This document shows, in pieces, positions 12,394 to 22,971 of a stretch of DNA of 64,000 nucleotides. The stretch is from Rhexocercosporidium sp. MPI-PUGE-AT-0058 (taxonomy: Eukaryota; Ascomycota; Leotiomycetes; Helotiales), in the NCBI GenBank assembly GCA_020746875.1, contig JAGTJL010000001.1, forward strand, positions 2,046,001 through 2,110,000, in the 5' to 3' direction. The first letter of the stretch is position 1, and the number at the start of each line of letters is the position of its first letter. The position numbers and the translations under genes were made by a program. Under the pieces are notes generated by a model. That model was not told the origin of the DNA and ran no database searches. It saw only the letters and a list, made by a program, of their open reading frames with translations.

Positions 12394-14408
12394 ATGGATC
12401 CCAAAACGAAAGATCTTTGCGAGCATTGTGTGAAGCTCATACCACCTAAGACAACTTCACCTCACTCCAATCACGACCATCATGCCACTCTGGCCCTGCT
12501 CGAGCTATCTAGTACCTCCTGCCCCCTTTGCGCCGCAATCGTGACCCTTTGGTCGCTGGAGAATGTTCAGGGCAGGTATCCGGACGTCAAAAAAGAAACT
12601 TATACCGAGATCCTGGTCGAGATCAAAGTACTTGAGGCTCAAAGTTCGGACGATAGCCTAGCGTGGGGATTGATTTCAGTGGAGTTCGAGATTCGACAAT
12701 ATGCCATGATCTATGTCAACAAGATATCAATTACGACTTGTAGATCTAGCAGTAAGTGATGCGAAAGATTTGATTGTACTTGGGCTAATTGCAGAAACAA
12801 GCCAAACAAGATTCAAAGTTGGAAGCACTAGCAGCTCCAATTATCCCAGCCACGTTTGTTCACGACAGCTTAGTAACCGTGAGATCTTGGCTCCACGAGT
12901 GTAGATCTAGTCATCCTCATTGCATACCGGCAAATGGACAAACGCCAAAACGACTGATCGATGTTGGACTAGCCAGCATCTCACCAAAGCTTGTGGAATG
13001 CAGAGCGCTCTCCAACAAGTCGCTGAGATATGCCACTTTGAGCTACTGCTGGGGTCTGACCACATTCAAGACCACCAAAGAAACAGTAGATGCATACAGC
13101 CGTATGCTTCCTTACCACGATCTACCTAAGACCTATCAAGATGCTATATTGATAGCGTGGTCGGTAGGCATCAAATACTTATGGATTGATGCGCTATGTA
13201 TCGTTCAAGATGACAACTCTGAATGGCAACAAGAGGCATCGAGAATGCAAAATATCTACGCAGGTAGCGATCTTACAATTGCAGCTACTGATGCATCTGA
13301 TGGTTCAGTCGGTTGCTTTCCTCCGCGCCGAGCTGGTTTCCTGTCAAATGGCAGGAGTGACACCGTGATATTTACTACCAAAGACTCAGCCCCGGACCAA
13401 GTCTATATCGTGCAAGTTGACGTCGGAGACTCAAGACAAGGCACCAACGACTCGGTTTTAAATACAAGAGGCTGGACCTTGCAAGAGATGGTTCTCTCAC
13501 ATCGCATCCTGCATTGCATGAGCTCGAGTCTTCTCTGGCAATGCAAGACTTACTTCAGGTCCGAGATGGGGCTCACATTCGATTACTCCACGCCCGCAAT
13601 GCGACACAATCTATTCAGCGCATTGGACTCTAAATCGACGGAAATGAATCGATATTGGTGGACGTGGATGGAAAGCTATTCTCGGCGAGAGTTTACCTTT
13701 CCAAGTGATAGACTTCCTGCAATGGCTGGGTTGGTTCGCCATTATCAAGCTACCAGCCAAGATGAACCGATGCTCGGACTTTGGGAACGATCATTCACCC
13801 AGGACTTATTATGGATGAGACTAGGGGGTTTGAATAAACAACCTCTTGTCTCCCACTCGACCAAAATTCCGAGTTGGTCCTGGCTTGCGTGTCCTGCGAT
13901 CATAACCTTTGATAATTGGGGCCCTTCCGCCGATGAAAGCCAGAAGGAAAAGTTTCAGGTCATAACTGATCACTCATCGCTGATTGATTGGAATATTGAA
14001 TGGTCATCTGAGCCACTTGTGTCAAATGTGAAGTCATGTCGAGTAGTTATTGAAGGCCCGGTACTCGCCTTGACATTCAACAGCTCATCCGAATCTTTAA
14101 AATTTACTCCGCCTTACCTGAACATCAATGATGAGACGCTCGATCTTGAAATGACAGGTGTACCATGGAGGTGCTCGGCACAGTTCGATGTGTTTGAGGC
14201 GAAGGACAGAGTCTTCCCAGCACGTTATCTATGCCTTCTTCTAAGGTCAAGTGTGAACAAGTCTGGCAATTACACGAAAGAGACATTTTTGATACTGGAG
14301 CCTATCGCGGACTTGAACAGCACATATAGAAGAATTGGAATTGGAGGTATCGGAGGGGAGAAAGGAACATTTGCCTTGGAAATGCGACAGAGGTTAGAAT
14401 TAGTGTGA
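12394..14408 (+). CDS. HET-domain (heterokaryon incompatibility) protein
   Basis: Exon 1 (12394 to about 12751) encodes an N-terminal Cys/His cluster (LCEHC ... CPLC), usual upstream of HET domains. The main exon (from about 12795) carries the linker with RSWLHEC...HPHC and RLIDVG, then the HET core: RYATLSYCWG, LPKTYQDAILIAW, YLWIDALCIVQDD, EWQQEASRMQNIYAGSDLTI, and later TRGWTLQEMVLSHRILHC. After the core come about 300 residues of the usual alpha-rich C-terminus, ending in a short basic tail. HET proteins trigger growth arrest or cell death on nonself recognition. The junction between exons is odd. The perfect donor GTAAGT (12752) and acceptor TTGCAG (12794) leave the frame shifted by one. 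Either another site is used, or the gene has a 1-base break. Confidence 0.85.
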
Positions 14409-15019
14409 TCTGTTTTTGAAGCGAAGCAGTGAGTATCTGTATTCTGGCACAATCCCTAAAAATCCAAAACAATTAGCGGAATCCCATCCGCTCAATCTTC
14501 TTACTTTATGCTGGTTACAAATCCCCATTTCCTCTCATATTTATCGACAAGATTCTGGCAACGCTCAAGGTCTTTTACAGTTATCCATTCATCCCAAGCT
14601 GGCGAGTAGTCCCTCTATCTAGTTACGTACTGTATGTCGGTCTTCCGGATCTTGTAGGTCTCTTTCTAAGCTACTCTCAACTTCTCATTTTCCTTGTCAT
14701 CAACATGGACAGGCTCGGCATACAAGACGAAAATGCCTTTGTCTACTCGCTTAAGTGAATTTAATGGTGGGGTGCTGGGCTATTTTGTTTTGGTTTTGGT
14801 TTGGTCTCGGATTCCTCTTTCTCTTATTACTCGAAGCACTAGAGGGTGCTCCTGCAACTGGAGGAGATGCGACTACGATCATAGAATCTGATTTGTCGTT
14901 ACTTCCGTCGACCGACAGATCTACCATCTCAATCAACATCTGGCTCGATATCGGGCGATCTAGCCACGTCATAAGCAGTTACTGTTGCATCTAACTTGAT
15001 TGTGGCAATATTGATCAGC
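14409..15019. other. Intergenic interval between convergent genes
   Basis: Terminal regions of the HET gene (+) and the following minus-strand gene. No supported gene. Confidence 0.5.
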
Positions 15020-15880
15020 TCATCTAGACCTCTCGATAGAACAATTCCAGGACTCGAAATTGAGACTCAATCTGTTGTAAAGCATATTGTAAAGTTTCAA
15101 GCCAGCTTCTTTCAGCATACCAATTGCTGCATTGAAGTCATGTAGAGCAGACGCCAAGACTGTGGCCACTTTCCACATTTGCGCACCTAGTGGGAGAACA
15201 ATAGCAATCTCGTCTTCTGGTTCTTTCTCATACCTTGATTCAATAAGGTCCTCCGCCTCAAACCCACAAATATCTTCATCTTCGTCATCTGACTCTGAGT
15301 CTGAAATCTCGTAGATCTCCTGCACGTACTGTCTTTGTGGCTCCATCTCAGCCAAAGTCCTCGGTTCTGGCCTCGATATTTGCTGACAATCGTATGGAGC
15401 CAATCGCGCATATCATTCTCCATTTCCTCACAGTGGATACTCGGGGAAGCCAGAGCTTCGAGCGTCTTTTCGCTACTAGTCTATCTAGGAGACACCATGA
15501 TATGCTTGAAACTATTGATGTCGAAAGCTGAGGTACTGTCTGCTGGATATCTTTGCTGAGTCGGTCGTGCGAATATCGGAGGTCCCTCTGCAAGCATGCG
15601 CTTTGCATCCTTGGGTCAAGATCGTTGCAACCCTCTAGACGATTGAGCTTTCCTAAGAGGACAAGGACATTGAAGCAGCGTTCTGCTGCCGTACCCCCAA
15701 GAAACCATTTTCCTTGAAGATATGTGCCAGATGCAAATTGTTTGAAGTGGGAGCCATGATTCTTGGATACTACTGTGATGAGTTGCAGCGAAGTGATGGG
15801 GGCTTGTGTTGAGTTGGTATTGAGAGAACGGAAAGTGTTTTGTGATGAAGAAGGATGAGAATAAAGAAGAGAGAAGAGGG
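15020..15880 (-). CDS. Hypothetical protein with acidic C-terminal segment, 5' end unresolved
   Basis: Unrecognised. On the minus strand an open frame from about 15880 to 15432 reads smoothly as protein (for example SKNHGSHFKQFASGTYLQGK, then AAERCFNVLVLLGKLNRLEG). A 49-nt intron (15383-15431, GTGAGG...TGTCAG) joins it in phase to a second part (15382-15020). That part contains an acidic stretch YEISDSESDDEDED and ends in a hydrophobic/basic tail. The frame has no Met before residue RMQSAC (about 15608), so a 5' exon is missing from the model; the frame is open back to about 16015. The helical, Cys-poor composition is compatible with a fungal N-terminal signalling domain, but I do not assign one. 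Confidence 0.45.
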
Positions 15881-16122
15881 ATACTAATTGTCTACTGTAA
15901 GTTGCTATCGGTCTGCCGATTACAATTAAGACAGAATTGGATTTCGGTTGCGTTGGGAGTTGGGGTCTGGACCGCTTGGAATTTCCAGCTTCGTCAGGCG
16001 ACCAAAACTAGTAGCGAAGCGAAATCAAACATCGCCCAAGACATCACCCGGAATATCAAAAAACTAAAGAAAATAACTTGCATGACTACTCATGATTTCA
16101 TAAAGGTATCATTGTTCAATTA

Positions 16123-16752
16123 CTAAAAGGGCTTGCTGTCCGCTTCTCCGTCATCTAGTCCACCACTTGCCGCTGGTGATTCCTCATCTCGACTGGTTGA
16201 TTCCAGACCAATCGCTTCCTGACCATGCCTTTTCCCCTCGTTGTAGAAGCAACTTGGACAATAGGGTATATGCACTGATCCATCGCAAGTGTCGTCACCA
16301 GCACATCCACCTAGCCTCAACAAGTGAGCATGCGAACACCAAGGACATGACGTGTCTTCCTCGACGAGGGTTTCGCTGCCATCGTTCTGCATATCCAAAT
16401 CGTCGTTGTCATCCACAGTCGGAGGTTCTTGTAACTGGCGATTTGAATAAGCTTCATCGACCATGTGATCCTCCGTCGGCATTCCGTTACTTTGCCTCAG
16501 AACCTGCTTGACGGTCTCCACCAGGCACAGCTTCTCCTCACGATCGACTTCCCTCACACTTCTCATTTCCTCTCTTAACGTCTCGATGTCCTCCTTCAAC
16601 TTTTCTTTTGCATCTCCAAAGGCCTGTGCATCTGCCTCCAATATTTGTATCCGCACTCTTAACCTCAGAATAATCTGGAATAAGATTGCGAACGCGATCG
16701 CGAGCAGCGTGCACGCGTATACACGCGCTTCCCAATCGGATGCAGTCAACAT
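16123..16752 (-). CDS. Small membrane-anchored coiled-coil protein with C-terminal Cys cluster
   Basis: A single exon encodes 209 residues. Order: an N-terminal membrane helix (about residues 10-30, ACTLLAIAFAILFQIILRL), a Lys/Glu-rich coiled coil (about 33-85), an acidic linker, then a Cys/His cluster. The cluster has CPWC, CAGDDTC and CPSC, spaced like a zinc-binding ribbon. A polar tail follows. The helix plus short N-terminus suggests a signal-anchored protein with the coiled coil and zinc knuckles on one side of a membrane. I do not recognise a named family. It sits head-to-tail, about 240 bp upstream of the previous minus-strand gene, so the two may be co-inherited. Confidence 0.55.
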   Translation of the reverse strand: MLTASDWEARVYACTLLAIAFAILFQIILRLRVRIQILEADAQAFGDAKEKLKEDIETLREEMRSVREVDREEKLCLVETVKQVLRQSNGMPTEDHMVDEAYSNRQLQEPPTVDDNDDLDMQNDGSETLVEEDTSCPWCSHAHLLRLGGCAGDDTCDGSVHIPYCPSCFYNEGKRHGQEAIGLESTSRDEESPAASGGLDDGEADSKPF

Positions 16753-18030
16753 CTAGAGAATTTTCACCTCGGAGAGAGGTACGTCATTGTTCGAAGCGGA
16801 TGACTCTGGTTCTTGGCGGCTTTCCGTGGTCATAGGAGGAAAGAGAAGACTTGCTATCCACAATGGTAAGTAATGACTTGTCATGGATGCGCGAATATCA
16901 TATATTCTTAAGATGATGCTAAAAGAGTGTTTGCGAATGGGTTCGATGAATCCTCATATCGTGGACTGAGAAGAAAACGAAGGGCAGTTGCCATCGATGG
17001 AAAGAAGGAAGGAAGGATAGAGGGATAGAAGGAACTGCTAGTCAACTACCACATTGAACTTTCCCAATATAAGAGACAGGAAATCACTAGAGCGCCCATG
17101 ACAATCCTTTAGGCGGAAAGCACAGGTCAGTTACCGGTCATGGGTCCTAGGTAACACAAGAGTGTTAAGCTAGAGCCTAGCGAAATGAAAGGTGGTTAGC
17201 AAGGTCTCTGGTAGGCGCGACCAAGTGCCGAAAAGGCTGGAGTCGGAATGGCGTGGCTTGACAGTCTGACCTAACATAGGTGATAATGCCCAACGATGTC
17301 CCTTGTCTTCGACTACTAGCTCTTTCATTCCCTCCATCTAACTCCCTCGCCTTGGTGTTTGGGATCGAATAGAATTGCCAGGTGGCTATGTCTGCACTAG
17401 AAAGGCGAGAATGACAGAAATGATTGACTGGAGTAGAACAGCCACAAGGATTTTGATCATCAAAATAGAGTTTCAAAAAAATCAGAGAATAAATGCACGT
17501 GAAACATATATTAAGAGGGAAAATACAACAGATTCATCAAGATTCCACGAGTCATTAACATGAGCTATCTTCTGTCTTCTTGAGCAGTTGTGGGAGAAAT
17601 GATATGCCGCCCCTGCGGAGTACAACCGATTCTGCTAGGATAGACATCCTTAATAGTGCTATTAACCCTGGGGACAGTGGGAGACAGGGAATCAAGGACA
17701 TTCGTCAAGGAGCGGGGAGCGGGGGTGCAAGGGCCGGAACTCTTGAATACTACCCTAAGCTCAAATCTCGCATCAAACACCGAAAGATGACTAGTAGAAG
17801 AACCCAGCAAGATCGGAAGCAAGAGCTTCTTTCGATGTGACAAAGAAGAAACCAAATTCAAGTAATGTGGGTTCAGAAATCCATTATGCACCCTCCCCTT
17901 CTCTTATGCTGGCTGCAGTACCGTAACATTGTAGCAAAGTAACTCAAACACTGTCGCCGTTTCGCATTGCCAACTCCCCCCCTCACACCTGACAACACAG
18001 GCATTGCGAAGTACCTCGAGCTTATATAAA
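16753..18030. other. 1.3 kb gene-poor interval
   Basis: Open stretches on both strands are short and overlapping, and none resembles a protein. The part next to 16753 is the 5' flank of the small membrane protein gene. Confidence 0.45.
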
Positions 18031-19361
18031 TTATCGCCGCACCTGATGCTGGGGTCTAAGCATGACTTGCAAAGCAATTCCCGCGCTCCGAAAAGCCTTC
18101 TCAACATCCAATGGGTACTCCCATTCCACCGCCGCAATACCTGGGGTTTGCGAGTTGGCTCTGTGAGCATTCGAATTGGCAATCTCTACGATATTCAATC
18201 TCGTGAGCTTCTCAAATCTCTTTCCTTTGAAGCGTGCTAGCGCTAAAATCCACGAATAGTCTTCTGACTTTTCATGTTTGATAGCCTTTTCCAGAATTTT
18301 TGATCCTGTGTGGAAGTTTATCTTCAAGATAATGTCAGTAAGATCGAACTGTGGGGTATTTATAAGGATTCACTCACTGTCAATGTCTCTAGGGACGAGG
18401 GTAGCCTTGCGGAGAGATCTTTCCGGTGATATTTTTCAACCCGGCAGTCTCCAGGAGCTGATCCTGGAATGGAAGTGGTGCCGAAGATAAAGTGCTCGTG
18501 AACTTCCAAACTCTCCAGCATCACAAATTCAGAGCAATCTAGCTGTATACGGCACTCTAGCCACTGATTGCAATGCGACCCCACAATCGCAAGGCACAAG
18601 TTGACAAGATGTGGCTTCAATGGCGACAAAGCTCTATCTACCAAGGCAACGGACCAATTTTTAAATGGCTGCACGTTCATCGCTATTGTCCAAGTAAGGG
18701 TTCGAAGCGCCGGTTGGCCAGCGAGGAACCATTCCATCGCACCTCCCACCGGTAACTGAACGGCGTCTAAGAACTCAATCTCCATGAGCTTTGAAGGTGG
18801 ACCGCAGGAAGATGACGGGCTGTTAAATCCGTCGAACTGTTTGAGGCAAAACGCGTCCAGATTTGGGATTGAACGCAACAATGTTGCAAGATCGTCCATG
18901 TCCATAGTTGTATGGTGAGCCGTCAATGTCATTTGGCGGAGATTCGAAAGGCTCTTGAACGCAGCAATATTGCGCACGAGCATACTGGTCGAACACGTGC
19001 CATAGGCACAAGCTAGATCTAGGGACTTGATCGAGGTGAATTTCGACAAGAGTGCAAGAAGTTTGTTGGTTCTGCCTGGACAATCGGTCTCCCAGTACAG
19101 CTCAGCAGAATGTACAAATGAAGCAAGCGCAGGTTGTTGGTGAACACCCTCGGAGAGAGCCTTTAGGTTTGTCACGATGTATTTTCCTGGTATGAAGTGG
19201 TTCGGTCGAGCGCTGATGCATACTTTGCGATACAGAGACACAATTCCGATGTCGTATGTTCGCCGACATGTCTGAATGATGTGGTAAAGATCGCTTGGAC
19301 TCAGAAAGTCGTGCGAAAATATCAGGAGGAGAATTTCTGTCGATAGAACGAGGAGTGACAT
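18031..19361 (-). CDS. F-box protein with leucine-rich C-terminal part
   Basis: Starting at the Met at 19361, the N-terminus (MSLLVLSTEILLLIFSHD, then DLYHIIQTCRRTYDIGIVSL) is an F-box-like helix bundle that would recruit Skp1 to an SCF ubiquitin ligase. The rest shows irregular leucine-rich segments (SIKSLDLA, LSNLRQMTL, LVNLCLAI) expected of the substrate-binding half. Two exons are needed (19361-18378 and 18321-18031). With a 56-nt GTGAGT intron and an AAG acceptor the product is 424 residues. The alternative is no intron but a one-base deletion near 18366, because reading through with one extra base also gives a natural chain. An upstream in-frame Met at 19430 is possible, but it only adds a non-F-box leader. 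Confidence 0.65.
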
Positions 19362-19950
19362 GGTCTTTGTCTTGTGCGGTAAAGGTGAGACACAAAACGC
19401 TGGTTTGAAGTTCGGAGCCCGACAATACACGATGCTGAGTCAGCACAGGTCGAGAAAGTATTCGAAATTTATTGAAGACTAGGAGCGTAGATCAAAATTG
19501 AACAGAAATAGTCTCTGGCTGCCCTAGAGTTGCTTAGCGAGAGACGATGCCTAACTCTACGAGATGAATTCGTGTGTAAACCATTGATCTTAGCGCGAAA
19601 CTAGCGTTTTTGAGGATATAAATATTATATGCCTGCGAGGCAATATTGAATATGAATAGGCGGTCTCAAAAGCAATACGCCGCTTCTTTGATCAGTTATC
19701 TTAAATTTCAGGCAGACTTGGGCGACGAAGCTCCTTCAATCAATTTTTCGTGTATCAGAGTCTTCCTCGACCCATCTCACCTCTATGTGAAATGACGAAC
19801 CTCGCTAATCTCTCCTCAGTTCGTAAAGGGCAAAGACTGTTACATTGATACTGTACATTTCAATTTAAAGAAATGTCTTCATATGGGTATTTCAATTTGA
19901 GTCGACGCTTGAACAGACGAGCAAAACGTCCGCAAATGCAAAACAAATAA
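19362..19950. other. Intergenic interval
   Basis: 5' flank of the F-box gene and 3' flank of the HeLo-like/pseudokinase gene; AT-rich (about 19600-19700). Nothing else seen. Confidence 0.5.
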
Positions 19951-22004
19951 TCAAGCCCAGCATTTATCCAGCTCCGCCGCAAGAGCCGCCACAAACCTCG
20001 ACAACTCCTTCCCCTCCTCTTCACTCCTCTCCCGACCAGTACTAACTGCCAAACATCTCCTCACAACGCCCCCAAAAATCGACCCAGCACACCCGTCCAA
20101 CCTCAGCGTCAAACTCTGAAAACCCCTTTTCACCCTCTCGAAATCCTCGTCCTCCACATCCACAATCTCATGCAGCGGCTCCCAGAGTCCGATCTCCAGC
20201 AGCACACACCCGAGACTGTAGATGTCGTGGGCGCGGGAGTAGCGGATGGAAGGGTTCCACCGCTTATCTGGGTGCTGGTAGTAGTCTAGGTTAATATCCT
20301 TGGGGCGCGTGGAGAGTTCGTTGCCGTGGGTTATGCGGACGAGGCGTTGGCCGTGGTCGTCGATGTAAATCGGTTCGTGGTCGGTGGGATAGTAGGGATC
20401 TGGGTCATTGATTAGGTCGTCGATGCGCGCGTTCCCTAGGCCGACGAAGAGGGGGTTGTTGAAGCCCAAGGGTTGAGGAATGCCGGAGGCTGGGCCGGGG
20501 GGACCGCGAGAAGGAATGTTGGCTGCGGGGAAGAAGAGGATGGAGTTCGAGCGGATGTTCCTGAATCGGTACGTCAGATGGGTGGAAGTCATAGGGTGGA
20601 GGGAGGTGCATACTTATGAACCCATCCAACGCAGTGCATCATGTTCACAGCCTCCATCAGCTTCTTCGCTAAGCGAAACCGGACCCCAAGGTCCAGGATC
20701 TCTGTATGAGCAGGATGTCTCTTCTCAAGCAACTCAGTCAGTGAAACAGGCATTCGCTTCTGCGATATCGCACCCGCAGGCATGATTTGTGGAAGATTCG
20801 AGCGAATGTGAGGGGGAGGCGCGAGAACGAGGCCATATCTCCTCGCAATGGGATCTTCTACCATGCCATAGCATTTTGGGAGTAGAAGACGGTCTGGCTT
20901 TGGTGTAGCGAGCATGAGAGTCTTTATTCGAGTATCACGCTCCTGGTCACGGTCGAGGTTATCAATCCATTCAATTAATACGACACGGTTCTCTTTCCGG
21001 ACAGGATAGTCGAAGAGGAGGGCCATAGTTGACGAGCCCGAAGACGAAACGGCATAGGAAGGGTCAAGACGGAAATCCCGCATTGTGAATTTGTACGCAG
21101 CGTGTTTTCTTTCATACTTCACCACCGAGCTGAACTGCGCAGCAAGGGACATATCGAGGTAGCGCGCCACATTCTCACCATCAGTCAGGGTATGTCTCGC
21201 TTCATAGCTGGCGGCCTCCGCTCTCCGCTTGAGCTCTACCAGTTGCATCTTCCGGAGAATATCGAACTCTCCCTTCAGCATCTTTTCCAAATCAAATTTC
21301 GGTCCATAGGTAGCGAGGTTTTCATTGTATTCTTTGATCAGATCAATGAGACTCGTCCAGACAGCGTCCTTCTTCCTGAAAACGAATTTGCAGCGTTTGA
21401 TGAAGGACATGTTCATCTTGCAGCGCTCGACGAATAGGCCTTGCGTTTCCAGCGTGAGGTTCTCTCCTTCTCGGAGACGGAATCTGGAGAGATCTTTTGA
21501 CTCCTGAATGAAAGTCAGCACAGGTCACTGAGGATGAGAGAGGGCCCCATACTCGATCGGGCCAGTGGCTTGGCTTGATCCCATACTTATCTTCCAAAGC
21601 ATGAGCATCGAACAAAGCCTGTGACATCAATGCCAGTTGGCGCAAAACTCTCTTTCCAGCAGCTGGATTAGCTTTCGCATAAGCCTCAAACTTGATATCC
21701 AATTCTCCCTCATCGTTCCTCCAGATGTCTCGCCATTCGTCGAATCTCTAGTCACGTGTGTTCAGCTCGTTGGCAAAAGAAAAGTGCTGATCGGCCTTCC
21801 TCACATCTTGCTGTAATTCCAACCTCCCTACTGCTAGCTCTAGTGTTCTTGCTGAGTCGAACACGTCTTTGATCATTCCTAGCCCGTCTTTGGGTTGTTA
21901 GGTTGGACGGCTTAAGGAGGAAGCGGTGTGTGGTTTGGGGACTTGCCTCGACAGAGAGGGAGGAGTCCTAGAACTGCTGTGACGATCCCGAAGACTTCCG
22001 CCAT
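19951..22004 (-). CDS. HeLo-like N-terminal domain fused to a catalytically dead kinase-like domain
   Basis: Five exons (22004-21947, 21887-21805, 21747-21553, 21503-20614, 20560-19951) splice to an uninterrupted 611-residue protein. The N-terminus (MAEVFGIVTAVLGLLPLC, then RLELQQDRFDEWRDIW and FEAYAKANPAAGKRVLRQL) looks like the HeLo/HeLo-like helical bundles found on fungal cell-death proteins. The C-terminal half has kinase-lobe architecture. However, the catalytic loop reads GWVHKNIRSNSILFF (HKN instead of HRD), the DFG position reads GLGNAR, and the beta3 strand VLIEWI lacks the ATP-binding Lys. The C-lobe signature DIYSLGCVLLEIGLWEPL is kept. This is therefore a pseudokinase, presumably a switch acting on the N-terminal bundle. 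Intron 1 is GC-AG (21888-21946). Neighbours include other recognition/death-type genes. Confidence 0.75.
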
Positions 22005-22971
22005 TCTGGTCTCTCTTGACCCAGAATTAATTTGTAGGAGCAGATTTTGGGGCGGAAGAAGAGAGCTTTTCGTGGGAGACGTTCATGCAGGCAACAGGCT
22101 CCACTCACGTGAACCAATCACACCACCATAACCTGTAGCACAAGCTGGCCGAGCTGAAGGATCGAGGCTGACAAGAAGAAATCTAAAAGAATGTTCCAAT
22201 ATTTCTTCGGAAGATAATAATCGCTCTCAAAGCGATGATAAGTTACAGTTCAGCTTGAATGTCCGATCTGGACCAGTGAGCATTGGAGTTGCAGATTATT
22301 GGTCGTGGAAGATTGATGCTCGAGGTCGTGGTCTCCCAAGATTGGACAACTGTTGATACGGTGTGTATGGTGAATCAAGAACTCTTATAAACCGACGACT
22401 CAAGCTGGTAAAGAGATTCTGTTGGCCAGTATCTGGTGGTATGTACCATCAACGTTGTATCTTCTCGATTTTCTTGTCAGTTGTCACCCAGCATGATGAC
22501 GCTCCCACTTTTCGTAGCCGGATATTAGTACCCTGGGCTGAAGGCACCATGCAATGTCTGTCTCTGCCATGCTCGCCTAGTGAGCAAAGCGTCTTTTCGG
22601 CCTTCGACAATCGTCAGCCTTCGGGATGGGTGGCTTGGGGGCCAAAGAATTTGCCTGGTCGCATGACCATCCTGATGTCTTCAAACCCCACAGTTGTAAC
22701 CTGCCACGTTTTGAGTCGCCAGATTATAAGACAACGGTCTAATCAGGTGTATGAGAAGATTCAATGGGAAACATGGCACCTGCTTCAGAAGGTTCAGGTT
22801 CGTTCTTGACCTCCAGAAATCACGTGCTATCGGTTATTCCACGCTAGTCCCCCTTTATAGTCCCGTCTTAGCAATGAACTGTTTACACGAAACCGAGACA
22901 ACACTTTGAAAGCCTCAGTACCACCCGAACACTCACAGCTGCTACCCTCTTCTCGACCACTTTCCCCAGAC
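22005..22971. other. Interval without a supported gene
   Basis: A plus-strand open stretch (22363-22809) has no recognisable motif and weak coding character. Otherwise it is the 5' flank of the pseudokinase gene and the 3' flank of the nuclease gene. Confidence 0.4.
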
